Shown here piece by piece: positions 52,271 to 61,093 of a DNA stretch of 64,000 nucleotides (positions are counted from its first letter, which is position 1; each line of letters opens with the position of its first letter). The DNA lies in assembly GCF_014208105.1 (NCBI RefSeq), contig NZ_JACHMQ010000001.1, positions 1,736,001-1,800,000 on the forward strand, given 5' to 3'. Both the position numbers and the translations under genes were made by a program. Origin of the DNA: Actinomadura coerulea. GTDB taxonomy: Bacteria; Actinomycetota; Actinomycetes; Streptosporangiales; Streptosporangiaceae. The notes under the pieces are model-generated. The model made no database searches and was not told where the DNA came from. It worked only from the letters and a program-made list of their open reading frames with translations.

Positions 52271-53340
52271 GCGACCTGCTGTACGGCGAGATCGAGAACG
52301 ACCTGCGGGCGAGCGTCCGCGAGGTGCTGGCCGACAAGGCGCCCTGGACCTCGGTCCTCGCGGGCACCGAGAAGGACGAGCCCTACGACGCGCCGCTGTG
52401 GCGGGCGGTCGCCGCCCAGCTCGGCTGCGCCGGCCTGCCGGTCCCCGAGGAGCTCGGCGGCGCCGGCGCCACCTGGCGCGAGACCGCCGTCGTGATGGAG
52501 GAGCTCGGCCGGTCCGCCGCGCCCGTCCCGTTCCTCGGCAGCGCCGTGATCGCCACGGCGGCGCTGCTGGCCGCCGGGGAGCGCGAGCTCCTCCCGCGGC
52601 TGGCCGCCGGGGAGCGGATCGCGGTCCTGGCGGTCCCGTTCGGCACCGCCCCCTACGACGTCCCGGTGACGGTCGAGGACGCCGGCGGGGCGCTGACCGG
52701 CGAGGTCGCCGGCGTCGCCGACGGCATGGCCGCCGACGTGCTCCTCGTCCCCGCCGGGGACGGCCTGTACGCGGTGGACGCCACCGACGCCCGCCGCACC
52801 GCCGTGACCTCGCTCGACATGACCCGCCGGCTCGCCGACCTCGCCTTCTCCGCCGCCCCGGCCCGGCGCGTCGCCGAGGGCGCCGGGGCCGTGCGGGCCG
52901 CGCTGCGCACCGGCGCCGCCATGCTGGCCTCCGAGCAGCTCGGGCTCGCCGAGCGCTGCCTGGACGACACCGTCGCCTACGTGAAGACGCGCTACCAGTT
53001 CGGCCGTCCGATCGGCTCCTACCAGGGCCTCAAGCACCGGCTCGCCGACCTGTGGGCCTCGATCACCCAGGCCCGCGCGGTCGCCCGCCACGCGGCGTCC
53101 TGCGTGGCCGCGGGCGACGAGGACACGCCGATCGCGGTCGCCGTCGCGCAGGCGCACTGCTCCGCGGTCGCCCTGAAGGCGGCCGAGGAGTGCGTGCAGA
53201 TGCACGGCGGCATCGGCTTCACCTGGGAGCACCCGGCGCACCTCTTCCTCAAGCGCGCCAAGGCCGACTCCATCGCCCTCGGCACGCCGGACCGGCACCG
53301 CGCGGCCCTCGCCGCGCTGGTGGACCTGCCGCCGGCCTGA
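52267..53340 (+). CDS. Acyl-CoA dehydrogenase, second subunit
   Basis: 357 residues. N-terminal helices (MSDLLYGEIENDLRASVREVLADKAPWTSVL), GCAGLPVPEELGGAGATWRETAVVMEELGRSAAPVPFLG, a shortened FAD-binding middle, and the C-terminal helices RYQFGRPIGSYQGLKHRLADLW and CVQMHGGIGFTWEHPAHLFLKRAKAD. The middle domain lacks the usual FAD consensus of the first subunit, supporting a complementary role. Coupled by ATGA to the first gene and followed by a terminator. Confidence 0.85.
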   Translation: MSDLLYGEIENDLRASVREVLADKAPWTSVLAGTEKDEPYDAPLWRAVAAQLGCAGLPVPEELGGAGATWRETAVVMEELGRSAAPVPFLGSAVIATAALLAAGERELLPRLAAGERIAVLAVPFGTAPYDVPVTVEDAGGALTGEVAGVADGMAADVLLVPAGDGLYAVDATDARRTAVTSLDMTRRLADLAFSAAPARRVAEGAGAVRAALRTGAAMLASEQLGLAERCLDDTVAYVKTRYQFGRPIGSYQGLKHRLADLWASITQARAVARHAASCVAAGDEDTPIAVAVAQAHCSAVALKAAEECVQMHGGIGFTWEHPAHLFLKRAKADSIALGTPDRHRAALAALVDLPPA

Positions 53341-53360
53341 CCGGCGCGCGTGGCGGCGGA

Positions 53361-53395
53361 CGGACGGCCCCGGCCCGGAGCGCGGGGGCCGTCCG
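53361..53395. terminator. Bidirectional terminator between convergent genes
   Basis: CGGACGGCCCC (53361-53371) pairs perfectly with GGGGCCGTCCG (53385-53395), an 11-bp stem between the acyl-CoA dehydrogenase stop and the desulfhydrase stop. Confidence 0.8.
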
Positions 53396-53396
53396 G

Positions 53397-54254
53397 CTAA
53401 CCGGTGATGACCGCCAGGACCCGGGCGCCCTCGGGGAACGCGCCGCGCCCGGCCAGCGCGAGGACGCCGAACATCATCTTCGCGGTGTAGATCCGGTCGA
53501 GGACGATCCCGTGCCGGCCGGCGAAGTCGGCGGCGAACGCCTCCAGTTCCGGGGTGGACCTCGCGTAGCCGCCGAAGTGGAAACCGTCCTCGACGCTCCA
53601 GTCCCCGCGCCGCCCGCCGTAGGTCTCGCGCTGGAGGCGCTCCACCTCGCCCGTCATGAAGCCGCCCTTCAGCACGGAGAACCCGACGGCGCGCTGCCGC
53701 GGGGCCAGGCCGGCGGCGAGCCCGGCCAGCGTCCCGCCCGTCCCGCAGGGGACGCACACCACGTCGAATCCCGGGACCTCCGCGCCCAGCTCGGCGCAGC
53801 CACGGACGGCCGGCGCGTTGCTCCCGCCCTCCGGCAGGAGGTGGAAGTCGCCCCACCGCTCGCGCAGCGCCCCGACGACGTCGGGCTCGTGCTTGCGCCG
53901 GTAGGTCGCGCGGTCCATGTAGGCGAGGCGCATGCCCATGCGCCGGGCGTGCGCGAGCGTCGCGTTCAGCGGCAGGTGCTCCTCGCCGCGGATCACACCG
54001 ATGGTCGCGAAGCCGTACACGCGGCCCGCCGACGCCACGGCCCGGATGTGGTTGGAATAGGCGCCGCCGAACGTCAGGAGCGTCCCGTGGTCCCGGGCGG
54101 GGCCGATGTTGTGCCTGAGCTTGCGCCACTTGTTGCCCGGCAGCTCCGGATGGACCAGGTCGTCGCGCTTCAGGAACAGCCGCAGCCCCCGGCGCGCCGC
54201 CCGCCCGTCCGCCAGCTCCACGACCGGCGAGGGCGTCTCGGGAGGAGGCGTCAT
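53397..54254 (-). CDS. D-cysteine desulfhydrase / ACC deaminase-family PLP enzyme
   Basis: 285 residues from ATG 54254, overlapping the adenylate kinase stop. Fold-type II PLP enzyme: LKRDDLVHPELPGNKWRKL (PLP lysine), TFGGAYSNHIRAVASAG, LPEGGSNAPAVRG and CGTGGTLAGLAAGL (phosphate loop). DcyD-like proteins release H2S and pyruvate from D-cysteine; ACC deaminases share the fold. Coupled with the adenylate kinase gene. Confidence 0.85.
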   Translation of the reverse strand: MTPPPETPSPVVELADGRAARRGLRLFLKRDDLVHPELPGNKWRKLRHNIGPARDHGTLLTFGGAYSNHIRAVASAGRVYGFATIGVIRGEEHLPLNATLAHARRMGMRLAYMDRATYRRKHEPDVVGALRERWGDFHLLPEGGSNAPAVRGCAELGAEVPGFDVVCVPCGTGGTLAGLAAGLAPRQRAVGFSVLKGGFMTGEVERLQRETYGGRRGDWSVEDGFHFGGYARSTPELEAFAADFAGRHGIVLDRIYTAKMMFGVLALAGRGAFPEGARVLAVITG

Positions 54255-54892
54255 GGCATCGGGAGGCCGAGCCTCTCGCGCAGCGTCCGCTGCACCTCGT
54301 CGATGCCCGGCCGCGCGTCGACGGTGACCACGTACTCCTTGCGGCCGAACAGCTCCAGGATCGGGTCGGTCTTCTCGTGGTAGTCGCGCAGCCGCTCGGC
54401 GAGCGCCTTCTCCGTGTCGTCCTCGCGGGACACCAGCTCGCCCCCGCACACGTCGCAGCGGCCCTCCTGCGTCGGGCGGTCCTCGATCAGGTTGTAGTCC
54501 ATCCCGCACCCGCTGCACAGCCGGCGGGCCAGCACCCGGCGGCGGACCTCCTCGTCCGGAAGGTCTAGATGGATCACGCCGTCGATGTCGTAGCTCTCCA
54601 GGAAGAACTCCGTCTGCCGCCGGCTGCGCGGGAACCCGTCGACGACGAACCCGTAGTTCCAGTCGTGCTGGGCGAGCCGGTCCCGCACGACGCCCTCCGC
54701 GAGGTCGTCCCCGACCAGCCCGCCGGACGCCATGACGCGCCGCACCTGGGCCCCCAGCTTGGTGTGGTTCTTGACGTGCCAGCGGAAGATGTCGCCGACG
54801 CTGATGTGGACGATGTCCAGATCGCGCGCGAGGAGCCCGGACTGCGTGCCCTTGCCGCTGCCGACAGCGCCGATGATGACGTACTTGCGCAT
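54251..54892 (-). CDS. adk: Adenylate kinase with zinc-binding lid
   Basis: 213 residues. P-loop GAVGSGKGTQSGLLA, NMP-binding DIFRWHVKNHTKLGAQV, VDGFPRSRRQTEFFLE, LID with C-x2-C...C-x2-C (CSGCGMDYN, CDVCGGELVS) and a C-terminal DARPGIDEVQ. It interconverts ADP and AMP/ATP. It is not in a ribosomal operon, so it is probably a second adk. It precedes and overlaps a D-cysteine desulfhydrase gene. Confidence 0.88.
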   Translation of the reverse strand: MRKYVIIGAVGSGKGTQSGLLARDLDIVHISVGDIFRWHVKNHTKLGAQVRRVMASGGLVGDDLAEGVVRDRLAQHDWNYGFVVDGFPRSRRQTEFFLESYDIDGVIHLDLPDEEVRRRVLARRLCSGCGMDYNLIEDRPTQEGRCDVCGGELVSREDDTEKALAERLRDYHEKTDPILELFGRKEYVVTVDARPGIDEVQRTLRERLGLPMP

Positions 54893-54919
54893 GGGGAGAG
54901 CCTATGCGCGCCGCCCCGG

Positions 54920-55474
54920 TCAGAGCGGGAGGCGCAGGCGGCGGCCCAGCCTCCGGAAGCGGGAGTCGGGGACGCTCTCGGGCGATTCGTCCCGCACCGT
55001 CAGGTTCTCCAGCAGCGTGTCGAACGTGGGCGGGCGGACGCACACCAGCGTCGCGCGGGCCCTGCGGGCGCAGTGCAGCCGCACCGACGGGCGAAGCAGC
55101 CGCGAGAACGGGCCCCGGGCGCCGTGCCCGACGACCAGGATGTCGTCGTCCCCCGCCAGGCGCACCAGCGTCGCGCCCGGCTCCCCGACGAGCGCCAGCG
55201 CGGTCATCTCCACGCCCTCGGGCGGGCCGCCGCACACCTCCGCCAGTAGCCGGGCGATGAGCTCGGCGCCGGAGCCGCGCAGCGCCTCGGTGATCCCGCA
55301 GCCGAGCTGGCCCGCGGCCGACACGTGCGGGGGCAGCGGCGCGGCGTGCGCGACCAGCAGCGGCAGCCGGCGCAGCCGCGCCTCGCCGATCGCCCAGGAC
55401 AGCGCGCAGCGCGCACCCGCGGAGTCGTCCACCCCCACCACGACGCGGGGCCCGCCGTCCGGTCTCGCGATCAC
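54920..55474 (-). CDS. Universal stress protein, single UspA domain
   Basis: 184 residues from GTG 55474 (AGGAGGGACC upstream). VVVGVDDSAGARCALSWAIGEARLRRLPLLVAHA (strand-helix start), DDDILVVGHGARGPFSRLLRPSVRLHCARRARATLVCVRPP (ATP-binding GxGx9S region variant). The G-x2-G-x9-S pattern is altered (HGARGPF..LRPSVRLHCA), so ATP binding may be weak. Divergent from the XdhC-domain protein. Confidence 0.8.
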   Translation of the reverse strand: MIARPDGGPRVVVGVDDSAGARCALSWAIGEARLRRLPLLVAHAAPLPPHVSAAGQLGCGITEALRGSGAELIARLLAEVCGGPPEGVEMTALALVGEPGATLVRLAGDDDILVVGHGARGPFSRLLRPSVRLHCARRARATLVCVRPPTFDTLLENLTVRDESPESVPDSRFRRLGRRLRLPL

Positions 55475-55631
55475 GGTCCCTCCTGTGGCCGCCGGGTGAC
55501 AGCAGTCTAGACAGAAGGCATACCCTTTCCGGCGCGAGAGTTCCAGGTTCCGGGGGCACGGGTTCGCGTCATGCCGGGACGAGGGCGTGGCCGCTGGACC
55601 GCCCGGCGCCGCGCGGGGCAGACTTTCCGGC

Positions 55632-56129
55632 ATGGCCGCACCCCACGAGCACGACTCCTCCTGCGCCGTCGCGCACGGCGACGCCCGGCACGAGACGGGG
55701 GAGCGGACGCTCGTCGCGGTGTTCGCCGGCCCCGTCGCCGACCACCTGCTGCGCTACGGCGCCGACCTCGGCTACCGCACGTTCCTCGTCGACCCCGACA
55801 AGGACCGCGACGGCACGGCCGACCTGCCGCCCCTGGACGCCACCGCCGACGTCGTCGTCACCGACCACCACCGGCCCGAGCTCGGGCCGGTCCTGCGGGA
55901 CGTGCTGACGCAGCCCGTCCGGTGGGTCGGCGTCATGGGCAACCCGCGGCACCCCGCGCCGCACATCCCGGCCCTCACCGAACTAGGCGTCCCCGCGGCC
56001 GACATCGCCCGCGTGCACCGCCCGGTCGGCCTCAACATCGGCTCCAGGACGCCCGCCGAGATCGCCCTCGCGACCCTCGCCGGCCTGATCGCCGACCGCA
56101 ACGGCCGCCCCGGCGGCTTCGAGTTCTAG
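55632..56129 (+). CDS. Stand-alone XdhC-type Rossmann domain protein
   Basis: 165 residues from ATG 55632. RTLVAVFAGPVADHLLRYGADLGYRTFLVDPDKDRDG, TADVVVTDHH, VRWVGVMGNPRHPAPHIPALTELGVPAADIARVHRPVGLNIGSRTPAEIALATLAGLIADRNGR. This matches the C-terminal XdhC domain, which normally delivers molybdenum cofactor to xanthine dehydrogenase-type enzymes. No xdh genes are nearby; it overlaps the alcohol dehydrogenase gene by 1 nt. Confidence 0.78.
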   Translation: MAAPHEHDSSCAVAHGDARHETGERTLVAVFAGPVADHLLRYGADLGYRTFLVDPDKDRDGTADLPPLDATADVVVTDHHRPELGPVLRDVLTQPVRWVGVMGNPRHPAPHIPALTELGVPAADIARVHRPVGLNIGSRTPAEIALATLAGLIADRNGRPGGFEF

Positions 56130-57214
56130 TGCTGGCGGTCGCCTACGACGCCTTCGCCGGGCCGCTGGAGATTAGGGAGCTGCCCGACCCGGCGGCGCCG
56201 CCCGGCGGCGCGGTGATCCGGGTCGAGGCCACGGGCGTGTGCCGCAGCGACTGGCACGGCTGGCAGGGCCACGATCCGGACATCCGCGTCTTTCCACACG
56301 TCCCCGGGCACGAGCTGGCGGGCACGGTCGAGGAGACCGGCGCCGGCGTCACCGGACTGCGCCCCGGCGACCGGGTGACCGTCCCGTTCGTGTGCGCCTG
56401 CGGCCGCTGCGCGTCCTGCCGGGCGGGCGACCAGCAGGTCTGCGAGGCCCAGACCCAGCCCGGCTTCACGCACTGGGGATCGTTCGCCCACTTCGTCGCG
56501 ATCGACGCCGCCGAGGTGAACCTGGTGCGGCTGCCCGACGAGATGGCCTCCACGACCGCGGCCGCGCTCGGCTGCCGGTTCGCCACCGCGTTCCGCGCCG
56601 TCCTCGCGCAGGGCCGGGTCCGCGCGGGCGAGTGGGCGGCGGTGCACGGCTGCGGCGGCGTCGGGCTGTCCGCGGTGATGATCGCCGCGGCGGCCGGCGC
56701 GCGGGTCGTGGCGGTCGACGTGTCGCCGCAGGCGCTGGAGCTGGCGCGCCGCTGCGGCGCGTCCGCCGTCGTCGACGCCGCGGCCCACGAGGACGTGGCC
56801 GAGGCCGTGCGCGAGGCGTCCCGCGGCGGCGCCCACGTCTCGCTGGACGCGCTCGGCAGCCCGGCCACCGCCCGCGCCTCGGTGGAGTCCCTGCGCCGCC
56901 GCGGCCGGCACGTCCAGGTCGGGCTGCTGCCGCCCGGCGCGGGCCGCGCCGACCTGCCGATGGACCGGGTGATCGGCTGGGAGCTGGAGATCGTCGGCAG
57001 CCACGGGATGGCCGCCCACGCCTACGGCCCGATGATGGAGCTGGTCCGCGCCGGGACGCTGCGCCCCGACCTGCTGGTCGGCCGGGTCCTGGCCCTGGAC
57101 GACGCCCCGGCGGCCCTCGCCGCGGTGCCGGGCGCCGGGATCACGGTGATCGAGCCTCAGCGCCGGCGGCCGCCCGGCGACGGCGCCGGCCGCGTCCACG
57201 GGGCACGGGCGTAG
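56129..57214 (+). CDS. Zinc-dependent alcohol dehydrogenase
   Basis: 361 residues from GTG 56129, overlapping the XdhC-domain stop. Catalytic zinc Cys in GVCRSDWHGW, GHE motif PGHELAGTVEETGAGV, structural zinc CACGRCASCRAGDQQVC, NAD motif GCGGVGLSAVMIAAAAGARVVAVDVS. Medium-chain dehydrogenase; substrate unknown. Confidence 0.9.
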   Translation: MLAVAYDAFAGPLEIRELPDPAAPPGGAVIRVEATGVCRSDWHGWQGHDPDIRVFPHVPGHELAGTVEETGAGVTGLRPGDRVTVPFVCACGRCASCRAGDQQVCEAQTQPGFTHWGSFAHFVAIDAAEVNLVRLPDEMASTTAAALGCRFATAFRAVLAQGRVRAGEWAAVHGCGGVGLSAVMIAAAAGARVVAVDVSPQALELARRCGASAVVDAAAHEDVAEAVREASRGGAHVSLDALGSPATARASVESLRRRGRHVQVGLLPPGAGRADLPMDRVIGWELEIVGSHGMAAHAYGPMMELVRAGTLRPDLLVGRVLALDDAPAALAAVPGAGITVIEPQRRRPPGDGAGRVHGARA

Positions 57215-57325
57215 GATCCGAGGTGATGCCCGTGTTCTGTCAGTGGGCTCGTCTACGGTCGGAGGCGACGGCGCCCGCCGCCCTCGCCGCCCTGGCGATG
57301 CCGCCCAGCAGAGGTGACGACCACC

Positions 57326-58312
57326 ATGCCCGACACCATGCCGAACACCGTCGAGACAGAGCGTGACTTCCAGTCGCTGGCCGACCCGTACCGGCGGGAG
57401 CTGCTGGCGCACTGCTACCGGATGCTCGGCTCCATCCACGACGCCGAGGACCTGGTGCAGGAGACCTACCTGCGGGCATGGCGCTCCTACGGCGGCTTCG
57501 AGGGCCGTTCCTCCCTGCGCACCTGGCTGTACCGCATCGCGACGAACGTGTGCCTGACCGCCATCGACCAGCGCGGCAACCGGCCCATGCCGTCCGGCCT
57601 CGGGGCGCCGAGCGAGGAGCCCGAGCGGCCCGTGGTGGCCTCGGACGAGGTGCCGTGGCTGGAGCCCGCCCCCGACGCCGTGCTCGGCGCCGACTCCGCC
57701 GACCCGGCGACCATCGTCACCGCGCGCGAGAGCACCCGCCTGGCGTTCGTGGCGGCCCTGCAGCACCTGCCCGCCAAGCAGCGCGTCGTGCTGATCCTGC
57801 GGGACGTGCTGAAGTGGCGGGCCGCCGAGGTGGCCGAGCTTCTCGACACCTCCACCGCCGCGGTCAACAGCGCGCTGCAGCGGGCGCGCGCGCAGCTGGA
57901 GGAGAACGCCCCCCTGCGCGACGAGCTGGTCGAGCCGACCGACCCCGGCCAGCGCGACCTCCTGGAGCGCTACGCCAAGGCGTTCGAGACCGCCGACATC
58001 GCGAGCCTGATCGAGCTGTTCAAGCAGGACGTCGTCTGGGAGATGCCGCCGTTCCCGCAGTGGTTCGTCGGCGCCGACCACGTCATCCGGCTCATCAAGG
58101 CCCAGTGCGGCCCCACCCCCGGCGACATCCGGATGGTCCCGGCCGCCGCGAACGGGCAGCCGGCCTTCGGGCTCTACATGCGCGACGGCGAGGGCGTGCA
58201 CCGCGCCTACCAGATCCAGGTGCTGAGCGTCACCGGCGACGGCGTCGCGCACGTCTCGGTCTTCTTCGACACGAGCCTGTTCCCGGTGTTCGGCCTGGCC
58301 GAAAGGCTCTGA
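57326..58312 (+). CDS. ECF sigma factor with C-terminal SnoaL/NTF2-like domain
   Basis: 328 residues; ATG 57326 is chosen because GAGGTGA (57311-57317) lies 8 nt upstream, though GTG 57314 is possible. Region 2 (PYRRELLAHCYRMLGSIHDAEDLVQETYLRAWRSYGGFEGRSSLRTWLYRIATNVCL) and region 4 (LQHLPAKQRVVLILRDVLKWRAAEVAELLDTSTAAVNSALQRARAQL) are clear. The rest is an NTF2-like fold (YAKAFETADIASLIELFKQDVVWEMPPFP). The SigG/SigJ-type arrangement with no adjacent anti-sigma suggests control by the C-terminal domain. Confidence 0.9.
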   Translation: MPDTMPNTVETERDFQSLADPYRRELLAHCYRMLGSIHDAEDLVQETYLRAWRSYGGFEGRSSLRTWLYRIATNVCLTAIDQRGNRPMPSGLGAPSEEPERPVVASDEVPWLEPAPDAVLGADSADPATIVTARESTRLAFVAALQHLPAKQRVVLILRDVLKWRAAEVAELLDTSTAAVNSALQRARAQLEENAPLRDELVEPTDPGQRDLLERYAKAFETADIASLIELFKQDVVWEMPPFPQWFVGADHVIRLIKAQCGPTPGDIRMVPAAANGQPAFGLYMRDGEGVHRAYQIQVLSVTGDGVAHVSVFFDTSLFPVFGLAERL

Positions 58313-58432
58313 TCGCGCCTCCCGTTTTCCACTGGGCGGAAACCGGGCTCCGGCCCGCGCCGCGCCGGCTGCGAGGGTGGTGGCCGGGCGGGGGCGCCGC
58401 GACGGCCCCCGCGGAGTGGGAATGGGAGGCCT

Positions 58433-59200
58433 ATGGACAAGGTCGTGGCCTCGGCGGCGGACGCCGTCGCCGACATCGGTGACGGAGCGTCCCTGGCCGT
58501 CGGGGGCTTCGGGCTCTGCGGGGTGCCGACCCTCCTGATCTCCGCCCTCCACGCGCGGGGCGCGGCCGGCCTGACGGTCGTGTCGAACAACTGCGGGCTG
58601 GACGGCCGGGGCCTCGGGCAGCTGCTCGCGGCGGGCCGCATCGCCCGCGCCATGGGCTCCTACGTCGGCGCGAACAAGGAGTTCGCCCGCCAGTACCTCG
58701 CCGGCGAGATCGAGGTCGAGCTGATGCCGCAGGGCACCCTCGCCGAGCGGCTGCGCGCCGGCGGCGCCGGGATCGCGGCGTTCTTCACCCCGGCCGGGGT
58801 CGGCACGCTGGTCGCCGACGGCGGGCTGCCGTGGCGGTACGCGCCCGACGGCACGGTCGCGGTCGCCTCGCCCGCCAAGGAGGTCCGCGAGTTCGGCGGG
58901 CGGGAGTACGTGCTGGAGGAGGGCATCACCACCGACTTCGCGCTCGTCCGCGCGGCGGTCGGCGACCGGCACGGCAATCTGGTCTTCCACCGGGCGGCGC
59001 GCAACTTCAACCCGCTCGCCGCGATGGCCGGGCGGGTGACGCTGGCCGAGGTCGAGCGGCTCGTGGAGCCCGGCGAGATCGACCCCGACGCCGTCCACCT
59101 GCCGGGCGTCTTCGTCCAGCGCGTGGTGGAGCTGACCCCGGAGCAGGCCGCCGACAAGCCGATCGAGACGCGCACGCTGCGCGAGGGAGGCGACGCCTGA
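58433..59200 (+). CDS. pcaI: 3-oxoadipate CoA-transferase subunit A
   Basis: 255 residues. Class I CoA-transferase alpha motifs [39 protein letters not shown] and [30 protein letters not shown]. With PcaJ it activates 3-oxoadipate with succinyl-CoA. First gene of the operon; subunit B follows with 1-nt overlap. Succinyl-CoA:acetoacetate transferases are close relatives, but context favours PcaI. Confidence 0.88.
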   Translation: MDKVVASAADAVADIGDGASLAVGGFGLCGVPTLLISALHARGAAGLTVVSNNCGLDGRGLGQLLAAGRIARAMGSYVGANKEFARQYLAGEIEVELMPQGTLAERLRAGGAGIAAFFTPAGVGTLVADGGLPWRYAPDGTVAVASPAKEVREFGGREYVLEEGITTDFALVRAAVGDRHGNLVFHRAARNFNPLAAMAGRVTLAEVERLVEPGEIDPDAVHLPGVFVQRVVELTPEQAADKPIETRTLREGGDA

Positions 59201-59868
59201 TGCCCTGGTCCCGCAAGGAGATCGCCGCCCGCGCCGCCGCCGAACTGCCCGACGGCGCCTACGTCAACCTCGGCATCGGGCTGCCCACGCTGATTCCCGG
59301 GTTCGTCCCCGAGGGCCGCCAGGTGACCCTGCACGCCGAGAACGGCGTGCTCGGCGTCGGACCCTACCCCGCCGAGGAGGAGGTCGACCCCGACCTGATC
59401 AACGCGGGCAAGGAGACGGTGACCGTCCTGCCGGGCGCGGCCTGCTTCGACTCCGCGCTGTCCTTCGGCATGATCCGCGGCGGCCACATCGACATCGCCG
59501 TGCTCGGCGCGATGCAGGTCTCGGCGCGCGGCGACCTCGCCAACTGGTCGGTCCCCGGCAAGATGATCAAGGGCATGGGCGGGGCGATGGACCTGGTGCA
59601 CGGCGCCCGCCGGCTGATCGTCGTGATGAGCCACACCACTCGCGAGGGCGAACCCAAGATCGTCGAGGAGTGCGCGCTGCCGCTCACCGGCCGGCGCTGC
59701 GTCGACCGGATCATCACCGACCTCGGCGTCGTGGACGTCACCGGCGACGGCCTCGTGCTGGTCGAGACGGCCCCCGGCGTCACCGCCGACCAGATCCGGG
59801 CGGCGACCGGGCCGCCGCTGATCGAGCGCGTCCCGGCGGAACGCACGCAGGAAGGGATGACGGCATGA
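59200..59868 (+). CDS. pcaJ: 3-oxoadipate CoA-transferase subunit B
   Basis: 222 residues. [14 protein letters not shown], the catalytic Glu in [34 protein letters not shown] and [20 protein letters not shown]. Overlaps PcaI by 1 nt and PcaH as ATGA. Confidence 0.9.
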   Translation: MPWSRKEIAARAAAELPDGAYVNLGIGLPTLIPGFVPEGRQVTLHAENGVLGVGPYPAEEEVDPDLINAGKETVTVLPGAACFDSALSFGMIRGGHIDIAVLGAMQVSARGDLANWSVPGKMIKGMGGAMDLVHGARRLIVVMSHTTREGEPKIVEECALPLTGRRCVDRIITDLGVVDVTGDGLVLVETAPGVTADQIRAATGPPLIERVPAERTQEGMTA

Positions 59869-60533
59869 CGCACCCGCCGTACCTGTACCCGGGCTACAGG
59901 AGCACCGTGCTCCGCGCCCCGTCCGAGGAACTGGTCATGCCGAAGCCGGGCCCGGGCAGCGTCGAGCTGACCTCCCCGGTCTTCGGGCACCAGGAGTTGG
60001 GGCGAAGTGACCACGACCTCACCGTCCAGCACGCCGGCGAGCCGCTCGGCGAGCGGATCGTGGTGACCGGCCGCGTGCTCGACGGTGCGGGCCGCCCGGT
60101 GCGCGGCGCGCTCGTGGAGGTCTGGCAGGCCAACGCCGCCGGCCGGTACCACCACCTCGGCGACGTCCACCCGGCGCCGCTCGACCCCAACTTCACCGGC
60201 GCCGGGCGCTGCCTGACCGACGGCGACGGCCGCTACCGGTTCGTCACGATCAAGCCGGGCGCCTACCCGTGGGGGAACCACCACAACGCGTGGCGGCCCG
60301 CCCACATCCACTTCTCGGTGTTCGGCACCGCCTTCACCCAGCGGCTCGTCACCCAGATGTACTTCCCCGGCGACCCGCTCTTCGCCTACGACCCGATCTT
60401 CCAGTCGATCCCGGACGAGCGGGACCGGGAGAAGCTGGTCTCCCGCTTCGACATGGACACCACCACGCCGGAGTGGGCGCTCGGGTACCAGTGGGACATC
60501 GTCCTCGGCGACACCCCGACGGAGGCCGGATGA
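59865..60533 (+). CDS. pcaH: Protocatechuate 3,4-dioxygenase beta subunit
   Basis: 222 residues. Intradiol-dioxygenase barrel with both iron tyrosines ([18 protein letters not shown]) and the His-x-His pair in AHIHFSVF. Opens the protocatechuate ring to 3-carboxy-cis,cis-muconate. Overlaps PcaG as ATGA. Confidence 0.93.
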   Translation: MTHPPYLYPGYRSTVLRAPSEELVMPKPGPGSVELTSPVFGHQELGRSDHDLTVQHAGEPLGERIVVTGRVLDGAGRPVRGALVEVWQANAAGRYHHLGDVHPAPLDPNFTGAGRCLTDGDGRYRFVTIKPGAYPWGNHHNAWRPAHIHFSVFGTAFTQRLVTQMYFPGDPLFAYDPIFQSIPDERDREKLVSRFDMDTTTPEWALGYQWDIVLGDTPTEAG

Positions 60534-61093
60534 GCACGCCTTCCCCCACGCCCTCGGCCATGACGCCGTCGCAGACGGTCGGCCCTTTCTTCGGTTACGC
60601 GCTGCCGTACGAGGAGGGCCCGCAGGTGGTCCCGCCATGGCGGCCCGACGCGATCCAAGTGCGCGGGCGCGTCCTGGACGGAGCCGGGCAGCCGGTGCCG
60701 GACGCCCTGCTGGAGACCTGGCAGGCCGACGGGAACGGCGAGATCCCGCGGTGCCCCGGCGGCATCGTGCGCGCCGGGCACGGCTTCTCCGGCTTCGGCC
60801 GGTGCGGCACCGACGCCGAAGGCGGCTTCTGGTTCAGCACCGTCAAGCCCGGCGCGGTCGGGGAGAGCGCCCCCTACATCGCGGTGCTGGTGTTCGCCCG
60901 CGGCCTGCTCAAGCCGGTCTTCACCCGGATGTACTTCCCCGAGGACGCCGCCGCCCACGCGGCCGACCCGCTGCTGGGCGCCGTCCCGCGGGAGCGGCGC
61001 GCGACCCTGGTCGCCGAACGCGAGGGCGAGCGGGAGTACCGGTTCGACGTCCGCCTGCAGGGGGACGGGGAGACGGTGTTCCTTGCCTTCTGA
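60530..61093 (+). CDS. pcaG: Protocatechuate 3,4-dioxygenase alpha subunit
   Basis: 187 residues. TPSQTVGPFFGYALPYE near the N-terminus is typical of PcaG, followed by RVLDGAGQPVPDALLETWQADGNGE and KPVFTRMYFPED. It lacks the full iron ligand set, as expected for the non-catalytic alpha chain. Confidence 0.9.
   Translation: MSTPSPTPSAMTPSQTVGPFFGYALPYEEGPQVVPPWRPDAIQVRGRVLDGAGQPVPDALLETWQADGNGEIPRCPGGIVRAGHGFSGFGRCGTDAEGGFWFSTVKPGAVGESAPYIAVLVFARGLLKPVFTRMYFPEDAAAHAADPLLGAVPRERRATLVAEREGEREYRFDVRLQGDGETVFLAF

Noticed and set aside
56126..59098. A 990-codon minus-strand open frame
   Set aside because: Antisense to the alcohol dehydrogenase, sigma factor and pcaI genes, with no start context or motif.
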